Below are positions 8,858 through 17,740 of a stretch of 64,000 nt of DNA, piece after piece (position 1 is the stretch's first letter; every line of letters starts with the position of its first letter). The DNA comes from UBA6623 sp965238125 (lineage in GTDB: Bacteria > Acidobacteriota > Terriglobia > Bryobacterales > UBA6623). The translations under genes and the position numbers were made by a program. Under the pieces are notes generated by a model. The model saw only the letters and a program-made list of their open reading frames with translations, was not told the origin of the DNA and did no database searches. The DNA is taken from contig OZ250179.1 of NCBI GenBank assembly GCA_965238125.1, positions 1,984,001 through 2,048,000 on the forward strand, written 5' to 3'.

Positions 8858-10354
8858 ATGCTCGAGCGCCTGTCGGTTGCCGTAATGACCTTGACCGCGT
8901 CGCTGGCCGCCCAAGTTCCCGCCGATGCGTATCGCGTGGAGACGGTGCGCATGCCGCGCGACGCGGCGCCGGAGGTCAGCGCGATCGCGTTTGGTCCCGA
9001 CGGGCGGCTCTATGCTTGTTTTCGACGCGGCGACATTTACTCGATGGACCCGCGCAGCGGGCATTGGCGGAAGTTCGCTGAGGGGCTTCAGACGCCTCTT
9101 GGGATCTTGCCGGGGAAGCAAGGCGAGTTCTTCGTCGCTCAGGTGCCCGAGCTGACGCGCGTGGCGGACACGGATGGCGACGGCAAAGCGGACGTCTACG
9201 AAACCATCAGCGACGGCTGGGGGTTGTCGGGGAATTACCATGAGTTGATTGCCGGACCGGTGCGCGACGCGGAAGGGAATTTCTACCTGACGTTGAGCTT
9301 GGGGTCGGGGCTGGCGCTGCCGCGGTTTCCGGTTCGCGGCGAGTTCACCAAACAGGGCCGACGAGCGGAGGAGCCCCGGCCGGGCCGCGTGAATCGCGTG
9401 GGGCATTATTCGTCGGTTCCCTATCGCGGCTGTTCGGTGAAGATCACCCCGCGAGGGAAAGTGAGTCCGATGTCGTGCGGTTTTCGGCAGCCGAACGGCC
9501 TGGTGTTGTCGCCAAGCGGCGAACTGTTCGCCACCGACAACCAGGGCGACTGGGTCGGCACGTCGCCGTTGCACCACATTACAAAGGGGGCCTTCCACGG
9601 TCACCCGAGCTCGCTCAACTGGGACGCGAGTTTCAGCGAAGACCCCGTGAAAGCGCTGGTGTCGACGCTGGTCGAGCGGCGCAAGATGCCCGCGATTCAG
9701 TTCCTGCAAAACGACATGGCGGGTTCGACGGCGCAACCGATTTTCGACACGACCGAGGGGAGCTTCGGCCCCTACAGCGGGCAGCTCTTTGTCGCGGAAT
9801 GGTCGTACCGGCGGATTCTGCGGGCGGATTTGGAAACGGTCGACGGCGTCGTGCAGGGGGCGTCGTTCATTTTCCTGGAGGGCAACGGTTTGCGCATGGC
9901 GAATAATCGTTTGGCCTTCGCTCCCGACGGGAAGACTTTGTATGTGGCGCAAACCTCGCGTGTGTGGGGCGGCTCGACTGAGGGGCTACAGCGCATCGTG
10001 TGGCAGGAGAAGACGCCGATGGATATTCTCCACATGCGTCTGACCAAGACGGGCTTCGAGCTGACCTTCACCAAGCCGGCCGACGCAGAGACCCTGCGCG
10101 ATCCGGCGGCGTATTCATTCACGCATTACTACTACCTGTATCACGACAAGTACGGATCGCCCAAGACGGACGTGACGCCGGTGAAGGTGGTGTCGGTCGA
10201 CGTTTCCGAGGACGGCCGACGGGCGCGGCTGGGGCTGGATTCGCTTGTGCCCAATCGTGTCTACGAACTGCGATCGGCGGGGATTCGCTCGGCCGATGGG
10301 GAACCCCTGACGACTCGCTTGGCGGCTTATACACTCAACAGGCTCAAGAGATGA
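8858..10354 (+). CDS. exported beta-propeller dehydrogenase-like protein (glucose/sorbosone dehydrogenase type)
   Basis: 498 residues from ATG 8858, which gives a signal peptide (LSVAVMTLTASLAAQVPADA); the frame is open upstream to 8684, but no leader would result. The body is a six-bladed propeller of the glucose/sorbosone dehydrogenase or NHL type: ISAIAFGPDGRLYACFRRGD is its first blade (core AIAFGPDGRLY), followed by VADTDGDGKADVYETI (a Ca-binding DxDxDGxAD loop), GFRQPNGLVLSPSGELFATD and RLAFAPDGKTLYVAQ. The final 110 residues form a beta-sandwich tail rather than a haem domain. Family members are periplasmic sugar/aldose dehydrogenases using PQQ or are non-catalytic; I cannot see the cofactor residues well enough to choose. 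The neighbouring divergent penta-haem cytochrome could accept its electrons. Confidence 0.8.
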   Translation: MLERLSVAVMTLTASLAAQVPADAYRVETVRMPRDAAPEVSAIAFGPDGRLYACFRRGDIYSMDPRSGHWRKFAEGLQTPLGILPGKQGEFFVAQVPELTRVADTDGDGKADVYETISDGWGLSGNYHELIAGPVRDAEGNFYLTLSLGSGLALPRFPVRGEFTKQGRRAEEPRPGRVNRVGHYSSVPYRGCSVKITPRGKVSPMSCGFRQPNGLVLSPSGELFATDNQGDWVGTSPLHHITKGAFHGHPSSLNWDASFSEDPVKALVSTLVERRKMPAIQFLQNDMAGSTAQPIFDTTEGSFGPYSGQLFVAEWSYRRILRADLETVDGVVQGASFIFLEGNGLRMANNRLAFAPDGKTLYVAQTSRVWGGSTEGLQRIVWQEKTPMDILHMRLTKTGFELTFTKPADAETLRDPAAYSFTHYYYLYHDKYGSPKTDVTPVKVVSVDVSEDGRRARLGLDSLVPNRVYELRSAGIRSADGEPLTTRLAAYTLNRLKR

Positions 10355-10463
10355 GCGGCAGGTCCCTTACCTCATCCAAATCAAGGCGCGTTAGCCGGCA
10401 CTCGGCGATAAGCTGCCGGGCGATCTGTAGACAACGCCCTTGACTAGAGGATTGCCCCAGCCT

Positions 10464-11318
10464 TCAAATGACCAAGTTTCCAACAGGGGAATCGACGTGG
10501 GCCAACTGGCCACCGCGACCAGCGGTCTCTTTGAGCCAAGCCATGGCGGCCTTGATTCCTCGCTGGAGAGGAAGCTCCTCGATTCCCTCGAGTTCGAGGA
10601 GTTCTACGAGACGCTGCTCATGGGAGCGGTAGCGAGGCGGGAACCGCAGCACCGAGACGGCCTTCCCACCTTCATCCTGCTGGCGGACGATAGGGCAAGG
10701 GATCCCGGCACCGAGATGATAGGACGCTCTCGACAAGCTGATCGTCCTCTCCGGTAGGACTAGCCACCGACGGTAGGAGAAAGTTAGTCCCCCCTCCTGC
10801 ACCAAGAGGCGGCCGTAGGTTCTCTTCGGCACGCTCGCGATTCTCAGAACTGTAAACGCGTAGAGCCGGTCAGGACTGGGAACCGTATCCCTGCGCCGGA
10901 AAAGCACCAGATCTGCCGCCAGTACGCTCCCAAATACCATAAGACGAAAAGACCACCCCGCAAGCGGAATGGACACCAGTACAATCAGCAACGCGACGAG
11001 CAAGCCAAGGTACGGGTGGATCAGACTGCTTCCGATAAGCACCGCCAGGATGAGGAGCTTCACTGACCTCAGCAACAAATCGAAAATCCCGAAGGGACTC
11101 AGCAAGATAAGCACGTTGATGGAGTGGAAGGCTAACCAGACACAAAAGAAGGCCGCTACGAAGATGACCACTCCAACTCCAACAAACAGAGCGTATGGCA
11201 GGTGCCCCAGGACTTCAAGGAATCCTGGCACGGTCAAACCCGCGTAATTGACGGCGACTGTCTCTACGGAGTATGTCAAACGTATGCTCTCGGACACCGC
11301 AAATTCGGATAGGAACAT
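10464..11318 (-). CDS. conserved membrane protein, function unknown
   Basis: 284 residues if started at ATG 11318. The frame is open to 11549, but the extra 77 codons are antisense to an ADP-ribosylglycohydrolase fragment, so the shorter start is preferred; no clear ribosome site supports it. About four hydrophobic segments can be drawn between residues 30 and 150 (for example ALFVGVGVVIFVAAFFCVWL and YLGLLVALLIVLVSIPLAGW). A soluble C-terminal half of about 130 residues follows (VPKRTYGRLLVQEGGLTFSY), rich in charged residues. I do not recognise a family. It lies tail to tail with the propeller gene at 8858-10354. The gene may itself be truncated at its N-terminus by the same event that broke the fragment next to it. 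Confidence 0.5.
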   Translation of the reverse strand: MFLSEFAVSESIRLTYSVETVAVNYAGLTVPGFLEVLGHLPYALFVGVGVVIFVAAFFCVWLAFHSINVLILLSPFGIFDLLLRSVKLLILAVLIGSSLIHPYLGLLVALLIVLVSIPLAGWSFRLMVFGSVLAADLVLFRRRDTVPSPDRLYAFTVLRIASVPKRTYGRLLVQEGGLTFSYRRWLVLPERTISLSRASYHLGAGIPCPIVRQQDEGGKAVSVLRFPPRYRSHEQRLVELLELEGIEELPLQRGIKAAMAWLKETAGRGGQLAHVDSPVGNLVI

Positions 11319-11831
11319 CGGGACCACTGCTGGTACTGCTATGGGCAGCACGACGACTGGCGCGACACGCGGAAGAAAATCCACGACAAATACTATGCCT
11401 ATGAGAAACGCTCTTACGAAGCGCCGGTGAGCGTCGTTTCCTCGCTTAACAATGGGTTGACCGGCATCATGGCCGTGCTCTATGGCGAGGGCGACTATAT
11501 GAAGACGGTGGGCATTGCCACATCGGCCGGGTACGACTGTGACAATCAAGCGGCGACGACCGGGGGGCTGATCGGAGTCCTCAACGGCTTCAGCGGCATG
11601 GGGACCGTCGCCACCGACCTGACCCTAAACCTGGCGGCGTGGAGCACTTGGGAGAAACCCTTCAACGACCGCTACGTCAACATTTCCCGCGACGAAGTGA
11701 AGTTGCACACCCCAATCAGCGAAATCGTTGAGCGCATCGGGGCGGTGGCAAAGACCGCCATCCTGGAAAACGGCGGCCGCATGGAGATGCGCGACGGCAA
11801 AGCGGTCTACGTCATCAACTCCGACTTCTGA
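11312..11831 (+). pseudogene. ADP-ribosylglycohydrolase family protein, C-terminal fragment
   Basis: The frame opens after a stop at about 11309 and ends at 11831, about 170 codons. The recognisable part runs from DDWRDTRKKIHDKYYAYEK through YGEGDYMKTVGIATSAGYD and DCDNQAATTGGLIGVLNG, the conserved metal-binding C-terminal helix region of ADP-ribosylglycohydrolase (DraG-like) proteins, to NGGRMEMRDGKAVYVI near the end. The N-terminal two thirds, including the first metal-binding site, are missing, so it cannot be a functional hydrolase. The break coincides with the start of the membrane protein read from the other strand at 11318. That points to a rearrangement joining unrelated DNA at about 11312-11340. 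Confidence 0.75.
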
Positions 11832-12259
11832 CTTAAGGCGGAAATGATTACACAGCCATTGTGAACGGGCTGGTTCAGCACCTCGCCGTCAGGGTGGATC
11901 TATGTGTCGTAATTCTGTGCGAGCTGAGTCAGACTGCCGACAGTACCAGTGCTCACACCGAACGCGGCGGTCAAGGGTTCCGCAGCCCCCTCGACAATCT
12001 GCGCAAAGCCGTCTCCAGCGAGAGTGGTAGGATTATCCGGACCGACCGGTCGGCCTAAAACCGCGAGGGAAGTTCGGAAGTCATTGCAGACAACGTGGTT
12101 GCCGCCCGGGTTGGCGTCAGCGACTTTCGTCTTAGGCCGACCAGGACCAGTTTTATCCAGGTCAGCCTAAACATAAGTTATACCGGCCGATTCCACTGGG
12201 ACGGCGCGCCCACAGAAACCTCCTCTTGGTGGGACAAACAAACATAAGGAGTGATGAGC
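11832..12259. other. gene-poor stretch with an unassigned open frame
   Basis: No recognisable gene. On the minus strand an 89-codon frame without a start codon (12166 down to a stop at 11900) reads smoothly (ADLDKTGPGRPKTKVADANP near its beginning) and might be a coding remnant. A short inverted repeat (GGTCGGCCTAAAAC at about 12047 and its near complement at about 12132) flanks part of it. The last bases, AAGGAG at 12246, belong to the ribosome site of the hydrolase gene. Confidence 0.35.
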
Positions 12260-13042
12260 ATGACAAACGACGCTAAGACCGGAACGGTCGATATCAATGG
12301 CACGAAGCTCTACTATGAGCTCAGGGGCAGAGGGCCATCACTGTTCTTCATCCCGGGTGCGGAAGGTGACGCCGAAGAGTATCTCCGAGTTGTGGAACGG
12401 CTCGACAACGATTTCACCGTATTGAGCTACGACCGTCGCGCGTATTCACGAAGCCCTCGACCGGCCGGGTACACTGGCAGCACCGTGGACGTGGAAGCAG
12501 GCGACGCCGCGGCTCTTCTCAGGGCTTTGGAACTGGCCCCGGCGATTGTGTGGGGCAATAGCTCAGGCGCCATCATAGGGCTAAGCTTGGTGCTGCGACA
12601 TCCTGAAGTGGTTCGTAAAGCCATGCTGCATGAACCCCCGCTCTTCGCGGGTCTAAGCGACTCCGACCACGTACTGGACTTCTTGAAGAAGGCCACTGCG
12701 AATGGCAAAGCGCCTTTCTTGCGCATGCTGACTGGCGATGCCGTGTACAACGGTTTCTCCGAGGGGTACCGCACACGCTTAGAAGCCGACGACACATGGA
12801 TTCAATACGAGTTCAACAACTTCGAGCACTACAGACCGACCGGCGAAGACTTAGCACAGGTACAGAAGCCGGTGGCCGTGCTGTATGGCGCCGACAGTCC
12901 GCCGTTTTTTGGGGAGGCAGCCAACTGGCTGTCGGAACGCCTGGGTACCGAGCCTGTGACCATGTCTGGCGGACACGGGCCCCACTATGACAGGCCCGAA
13001 GAGGTAGCCAAGATCATTCGGGACCTTGCGCCCATCGACTGA
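12260..13042 (+). CDS. alpha/beta-fold hydrolase
   Basis: 260 residues. Start chosen at ATG 12260 because AAGGAG sits 8 nt upstream; GTG 12251 and ATG 12254 overlap or crowd that site. Motifs in order: the oxyanion region FFIPGAEGDAEEY around residue 33, the nucleophile elbow GNSSG with Ser101, a late acidic residue in LYGADSPPFF, and the catalytic His in SGGHGPHYDRPEE near the end. Together these form a complete triad for a cytoplasmic esterase, epoxide hydrolase or lactonase-type enzyme; the substrate is not predictable. No signal peptide or membrane segment. It stands alone between a gene-poor stretch and an IS630 element, with codon use slightly less GC-rich than the flanking exported-protein genes, so recent acquisition is possible. 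Confidence 0.88.
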   Translation: MTNDAKTGTVDINGTKLYYELRGRGPSLFFIPGAEGDAEEYLRVVERLDNDFTVLSYDRRAYSRSPRPAGYTGSTVDVEAGDAAALLRALELAPAIVWGNSSGAIIGLSLVLRHPEVVRKAMLHEPPLFAGLSDSDHVLDFLKKATANGKAPFLRMLTGDAVYNGFSEGYRTRLEADDTWIQYEFNNFEHYRPTGEDLAQVQKPVAVLYGADSPPFFGEAANWLSERLGTEPVTMSGGHGPHYDRPEEVAKIIRDLAPID

Positions 13043-13330
13043 TTTGGGGTGCCGAACGTTTCCTGAAACGTGTCTATCTCAAGAAACCATGGTTCGCCGC
13101 AGGCTAAGTCGTGCCATCGTTCGCAAGACGAGGGTGACAACGGCGTGCTGTCCAAGTGCCTGTTAGATTGGCGCTTGGCGCGGGCTACGATTTCGAGATG
13201 AGAACTGTCCTGCACCCCGCCCAGGTACCGGATCGACCCATCGGAGCGGCGTTGGTCAGCGGGAAACTCGCCTCTCCTGAAAGAGAGAAAGTCCCGGCGC
13301 GCTTCGGGCAAAACCGCCTCGGGCTCATTA

Positions 13331-14423
13331 CTGAGTCTCGCATAATATACTGTCAATCGAGACAAAGAGAAGACTGTTTCCAGAAAGCGGTAATCAAGCG
13401 CGGTTTGCGGCGCATTCGCCGCAGCGCTTTGCGGGCGCGCTCGTCGAGTTCCCAGTAGTCCTTCGGGCAGACGTTGGGCAACTCGTGCTGCTTCCAGTAC
13501 GCCCAAATGTATTCCACCGGGTTCAACTCCGGCGCATAGGGCGGCAAGTACTCCGTTGCGATGTGATCCTCGGAGAGCTGGATGAACTCCCGCACCAGGC
13601 GGCTGCGGTGCGCCGGCAGCCGGTCCCAGACGATCAGCAGTGGGCCGTCGATGTGGCGCACCAAAGCCTTCAGGAAGTCGATGACCTCCAGCTCGCCGAT
13701 CGCGCCGGGATAGAGCCGGAAGTAAAAGTTGCGCAACGTCAGCCCGGCCGACACCGACAGCTTGTCCCAGTTGAAGTTGAACTCCAACACCGGTGTCTCG
13801 CCGCGCGGCGCCCAGGTGCGGCAACGATGCGGCTTCTGACTCAATCCGCTTTCGTCGATGAAGACGATCGTACGTTCTTCTTTGCGGGCTTTTTTTTAAT
13901 GGCCGGCCAAGTCTTGCGCTGCCAGCCGCGGATGGCCTCTTCGTTGCGCTCCCGCGCTTTGCCGACGGGCCGTTGCGGGCTCCAACCGAGCGCCCGCAGG
14001 ATCTTCCAGACATGGCCCTCGTGATAGCGCACGCCGAACTCGTCTCCGATCAGACGAGCGACCCGCGGACAGCTCCACAGCGGCGTCGGGAAGCCGTGCG
14101 CCTCGGGGCCTTCCAGCAGCAACGCCTCGAGGCGTTCGAGCTGCGCGGCGTCCAACAGCGGCTTACGGCCGGCGCGGCCGGCCTGGCGCAACCCGGCTTC
14201 GCCGTCACGCCGGTATCGTCGCAGCCACTCGCTGACGCTTTGCCGCGCGACCTTCAATCGCCTCGCTGTCTCGGACTGACTACAGCCTTGCTCGACCAAC
14301 CGGATCGCTTTGAAACGGCGCTTCTCCAGGGCCTCGAAATCCCGCCGTACGCCTTTTATATTTCCCATACATACAAAGACGTACGTACCCCAAAAAGGTG
14401 TCACTTTATTTTGCGAGACTCAA
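13331..14423 (-). mobile_element. IS630 family insertion sequence, copy 1
   Basis: 1093 bp flanked by TA dinucleotides at 13329-13330 and 14424-14425, the target duplication of IS630/Tc1-mariner elements. Terminal inverted repeats start CTGAGTCTCGCATAATA (left) and TTGAGTCTCGCAAAATAA (right, reverse complement). The copy at 52085-53177 has the same length and is nearly identical but lies in the opposite orientation; 49498-50606 is a more diverged relative. No interrupted gene is recognisable at this site. Confidence 0.92.
13353..14368 (-). CDS. IS630 family transposase, two frames joined by programmed -1 frameshift (copy 1)
   Basis: The 0-frame part starts at ATG 14368 (GNIKGVRRDFEALEKRRFKA) and carries the helix-turn-helix DNA-binding region (SQSETARRLKVARQSVSEWL). 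It ends at 13841. The catalytic part lies in the -1 frame to 13353. The frames overlap at the heptamer A AAA AAG (about 13895) within eight A residues. A -1 slip there continues as KARKEERTIVFIDESG, supplying the first Asp of the DDE triad. The second Asp is in IVWDRLPAHRS and the Glu in YAPELNPVEYIWAYWK. The joined product is about 338 residues, normal for IS630. Without the slip, the second frame's first Met (13844) would lack the first catalytic Asp. Confidence 0.88.
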
Positions 14424-14581
14424 TAACTTGACAATGCCGGCTCGGAAGTAGAGATTTCCGCGGACCTACCGTTTCCCCGCACCGGACCCATCGAAGGAGC
14501 CGGCAGTCGAACGTTCTTGAAGTCGAGCGTTCTTGATGATAAGTTGGAGATGCGTTTCGAATCAGATTCGATCGAGACTCC

Positions 14582-15231
14582 ATGCGATCCCGGAAAAACA
14601 AACGCCTCGCTTGGCGCGGCCTGATCTTGCTGCCGTTATCAGCCGCCTCCGCCGTGGCGGCTGATTCAGCGGCTCCGAGCTTCCGCGACGACGTCCTGCT
14701 GGTGTTTGAGCAGCGCTGCATCGCCTGCCACGGGCAACAGAAACCGCAACAGGGCCTGAACTTGACGGACGCCTCCGCCATTTTGAGGGGCGGCAGGTCG
14801 GGTCCGGCAATCGAAATCGGTTCGTCGGGAAAGAGCCTACTCCTCACGAAGCTTGTGAGCGGAGCGATGCCGCCGGGCGGCCCGAAGCTCCCCGACGAAG
14901 AGATTGAGCTGATACGTCGGTGGGTCGACGAAGGCGCCGGGCAGGAAGCAGGCGTCTTGGGCGCGAATCTGGTGACAGAGGCGATCATGGCCCCAACGGT
15001 TTCACGACGTTGTTAGCCGGCGGCGGCGTCAAGGGCGGAGTCGTGTACGGAGCGACAGACGAGCTGGGCAACCATGCGGCCGAGAACCCCGTCAGCGTCC
15101 ACGACTACCACGCGACACTGCTGCATCTTCTGGGAATGAACTTTCGCGACCTGACCTATGATCGGCACGGCCTCGGCGAACGGCTGACGGATCAATTCGC
15201 CGCCCGGGTGATCCAAGACATTCTGGCCTGA
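14582..15231 (+). pseudogene. deletion fusion: PSD1-type cytochrome N-terminus joined to DUF1501 C-terminus
   Basis: From ATG 14582 a signal peptide (GLILLPLSAASAVAADS) leads into a PSCyt1 haem domain with CIACH, the spacing GLNLTDASAILRGGRSG and a terminal ELIRRWVDEGA helix. Near 14965 the similarity switches, in another frame, to the C-terminal 85-90 residues of a DUF1501 protein (GDHGPNGFTTLLAGGGVKGG, then YHATLLHLLGMN), which ends at 15231. The first frame runs on out of phase to 15016. In the intact pair at 33251-37595 a PSD1 gene is followed directly by a DUF1501 gene, so one deletion of roughly 4 kb would produce this scar. A secreted mono-haem protein of 144 residues could still be made. 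Confidence 0.82.
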
Positions 15232-15798
15232 AGAAGGGCCCTGCCTCGGCGTCTTTCGCCGCAGTGCCCGGGCACGGCATGTCCCCTCCGATCATGGGGA
15301 ATATCGGAAGTGAGTCCGGCGGTGACTTGGGCGTGCGGTAACTACAGATTGCAAGAAAATGTGATTTTCCGTACACTTGGTTTGGGGGTAGACGCTCGGC
15401 GGACTTGGTGCAACACAGTTGCAACATGAAGTGCGAAATGCGAGGCTCGGCCGGCCAAGAGCCGACCCAAGGCTTGCGAGTTGCAAGCGAGTTGCATACC
15501 GGCTTTCAAGGAATCGACCGGCGGCGACTGGTCGCCGGCCGCTTCCTTCAGCCCAACGGATCGAGGCAGGTAGGCCCCGGTCGCACCGTGGCAACTCTCC
15601 TATTGCAGTTCACTTGCAACGGCTGAGCTGTGGCGGGTCGCCGCGCATTTGCTGTCTCCTCATCATGCGCGCCGCAACTGATTTGCATCTTGTTCAAGAG
15701 CGCCGGCTTGCCCTGAACGAACACAGCGTAGCCTCCTTGACAGAGTTGAGGCGAGACGCCTATAAGAGTTGCGGAAGTGCAACAAGCAGGAGAGTGAT
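15232..15798. other. intergenic region without recognisable gene
   Basis: No coding similarity on either strand. A near-palindrome CCGGCGGCGACTGGTCGCCG sits at about 15518. A ribosome site (AGGAG, 15788-15792) at the right end belongs to the bacterioferritin gene. Nothing else is supported. Confidence 0.5.
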
Positions 15799-16269
15799 AT
15801 GAAGGGAAAGACGAAAGTCGTAGACCGCCTGCAGGCCCAACTCAAAACGGAGCTCACGGCGGTGCATCAGTTCCTCCTCCACGCTGAGATGTGCCGCAAC
15901 TGGGGGTACCTTCGCCTCGCCGAGCACTCCAAGTCGGAAGCGATGGAAGAGCTCGGGCACGCGCAGTCGCTCATGGAACGCATACTGTTCTTGGAAGGGC
16001 AACCGAATATGCGGGAACTCGCCGACCTTCGGATTGGCCGGGATGTAAAGAGTCAGTTTGAAAACGACTTGGCTCTTGAGGTGCAAGCCGTGCCGGATCT
16101 AAACGAGTCGATCGCGATCGCCACCGACGAGGGTGACAACACGTCTCGGGAACTGTTCGAGAAGATTCTGATCGACGAGGAGGAGCACGTGGATTGGCTC
16201 GAGGCCCAACTCGGGATGATTGACCAAATGGGCTTGGGTGTTTATCTATCAGAGCAGATGAGGGAGTAA
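15799..16269 (+). CDS. bfr: bacterioferritin
   Basis: 156 residues from ATG 15799 (AGGAG 6 nt upstream), the usual length. Bacterioferritin stores iron in a 24-mer shell in the cytoplasm and oxidises Fe(II) at a di-iron site in each subunit. All six ferroxidase ligands are present at canonical numbering: Glu18, Glu51, His54, Glu94, Glu127 and His130 (the last two in IDEEEHVDWLEAQLG). The residue that normally binds haem between subunits, Met52, is Leu here (MEELGHAQ), so haem binding is doubtful. That would make it functionally closer to a non-haem ferritin. It is a single gene with more than 400 bp of empty sequence on both sides, and no ferredoxin (bfd) neighbour is seen. No Fur box could be identified with confidence. 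Confidence 0.95.
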   Translation: MKGKTKVVDRLQAQLKTELTAVHQFLLHAEMCRNWGYLRLAEHSKSEAMEELGHAQSLMERILFLEGQPNMRELADLRIGRDVKSQFENDLALEVQAVPDLNESIAIATDEGDNTSRELFEKILIDEEEHVDWLEAQLGMIDQMGLGVYLSEQMRE

Positions 16270-16690
16270 CGCCTGACTTGGCTCTCCACCAAAGCTGTGT
16301 CGAGCGCCGCGGGGTGCAAGTCGGTAGGTCCGGTTCGCGTGGTCAAGCCTTAGCCGGCAGGATCTCGCGGTGAACGACCTCTCCCCGATAAGCCTGTGGT
16401 CCGCCAAAATTGCATGGCCGTGTAGATTGAAGAGCTTGCGCTCAAGCTCAGTTGACAGCCCAGTCCGCTGTTAGCGTACTCTGGCATTGACGAAAAAGTC
16501 TCATTTTCGTGGCGTCTTTGAGACGGCGAACGACGGAAGGACTCCGGACCACAGCTGTCTTAGCAGGTTGCGGTAGCACCGACCCTCCTGTACCCACCTG
16601 CCCCAAGAGCAGGCGCGCGGGTGCAGTTCTACGGTCAGCAATCAACTGATTCCAAAGTGGTTATTTCGACCGAGAAGCTCTCCGACCTAG
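16270..16690. other. intergenic region, no gene seen
   Basis: 421 bp between the bacterioferritin stop and the end of the convergent corrinoid operon. No open frame with protein-like composition and no strong terminator hairpin was found by eye. Confidence 0.5.
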
Positions 16691-16933
16691 CTAGTTCGTT
16701 TCCCAGGCACCGCGGTAGTCGAGCTTGTCGTCGCCAATGCATAGGGGTAGTTGGTCGACGGCGGGCGTCGGGCGTTTGTTGCGGCAGCCGAACTTGGCCG
16801 TGCATTGGTCCAGGCGGTCTTTGTAGGGGCAACGCTCGGTGGAGAGTTCGTCGGCGCGCTGCATCATCTGAGAGAAGATCTCGGTGATCTGGTCCAGCCG
16901 CTTCTGATACTCTTCTCTCTCGATACGCTGCAT
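16691..16933 (-). CDS. small Cys-containing protein in a corrinoid methyltransferase operon
   Basis: 80 residues, not recognised. The first 35 residues are a charged amphipathic helix (EREEYQKRLDQITEIFSQMM). The second half has four Cys: CPYKDRLDQC, then AKFGC, then LPLCIGD, a spacing that could bind zinc or an Fe-S cluster. The ATG at 16933 lies 7 nt after the stop of the corrinoid protein gene, so the two are almost certainly co-transcribed and perhaps translationally coupled. The pattern of a helix plus Cys cluster resembles small accessory or metal-binding proteins more than an enzyme. Possible roles (inference only) are stabilising the corrinoid protein or assisting its reduction. Base composition matches its neighbours, which supports real coding. 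Confidence 0.65.
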   Translation of the reverse strand: MQRIEREEYQKRLDQITEIFSQMMQRADELSTERCPYKDRLDQCTAKFGCRNKRPTPAVDQLPLCIGDDKLDYRGAWETN

Positions 16934-16940
16934 GGCGGGA

Positions 16941-17702
16941 TCACTCGGCCTCGGCGGCCTTCTCCTCGATGAGCTGCCTGGCGAGCGTGACGCACTCCAT
17001 GGCGTCCTTGCCGTAACCGTCGGCGCCCATGTCGTCGGCGAATTCGGGGCTGACCGGGGCTCCGCCGACCATGATCTTCACGTCGTCGCGTACACCCTCG
17101 TCGATGAATGCTTCGATCGTGACGGCCATGTTGGGCATCGTCGTCGTGAGCAGCGCCGACATGCCCATCAACGACGCTTCGTTCTCCGCCACCGCCTCGA
17201 GAAACTCGTCCGCGCTCGTATCCACGCCCAGGTCGATCACTTCGAAACCGGAGCCGCGCAGCATCATGATGCAAAGATTCTTCCCGATGTCGTGAAGGTC
17301 GCCTTTGACCGTACCCATCACGACTTTGCCCACGGGCTTAATTCCGGAAGCCGACAAGATCGGCTCGATGTGAGCCATGCCGGCCTTCATCGCCCGGGCG
17401 CACCCGAGGACCTCGGGGACGTAAATGAAATTCTCGCGAAACTTGATGCCGACGATGCGCATGGCGGCGATCAGGCCGTCGTCCATGACCTCGAGGGCGT
17501 CGGTGCCTTCGCCAAGAGCCTTCCGCGTCAACTCGTCGACGACCTGGTGCTTGCGATCGACCAAGGCCGCGCCGATCTCCTGCATCTCAGGCCGGATCCT
17601 GGCGAAGGCTTCGATGAGCGGCTCGCGCTCTTCGGGCTTCGCAACGTATTGGTCGATTTCGTTGCGGATGAACTCGTTCGAGATATCGCTGAGGGAAGGC
17701 AT
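16941..17702 (-). CDS. corrinoid (cobalamin-binding) methyl-carrier protein, MtaC/MtbC type
   Basis: 253 residues from ATG 17702; the frame is open upstream to 17834, but that would overlap the methyltransferase gene. The N-terminal helical B12-binding cap spans about residues 20-105 (ALGEGTDALEVMDDGLIAAM). The Rossmann-like cobalamin domain follows, with the DxHxxG motif at about residue 134 (KGDLHDIGKNL; the His is the lower cobalt ligand), then MGMSALLTTTM and KIMVGGAPVS, which line the nucleotide tail. It carries a methyl group on cobalt between a substrate methyltransferase and the MtaA-type partner encoded just upstream (17741-18796). No substrate-specific methyltransferase (MtaB, MttB or MtmB type) or reductive activase is in the window, so the methyl donor is unknown. 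Confidence 0.93.
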   Translation of the reverse strand: MPSLSDISNEFIRNEIDQYVAKPEEREPLIEAFARIRPEMQEIGAALVDRKHQVVDELTRKALGEGTDALEVMDDGLIAAMRIVGIKFRENFIYVPEVLGCARAMKAGMAHIEPILSASGIKPVGKVVMGTVKGDLHDIGKNLCIMMLRGSGFEVIDLGVDTSADEFLEAVAENEASLMGMSALLTTTMPNMAVTIEAFIDEGVRDDVKIMVGGAPVSPEFADDMGADGYGKDAMECVTLARQLIEEKAAEAE

Positions 17703-17740
17703 CTGTCGTGGGTTGCTGGAACGGACGAACTTGACGGCGC

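Noticed and set aside
10464..11549. Longer form of the membrane protein starting at 11549
   Set aside because: The additional 77 codons are antisense to a recognisable ADP-ribosylglycohydrolase fragment and are low-complexity.
11892..12166. Minus-strand protein of 89 residues
   Set aside because: Reads smoothly but has no start codon, no recognisable domain and no neighbours; kept only as an unassigned open frame.
12985..14013. 342-codon minus-strand frame across the IS630 element
   Set aside because: Arg/Pro/Gly-rich shadow of the transposase frames that runs on into the flank; no motif.
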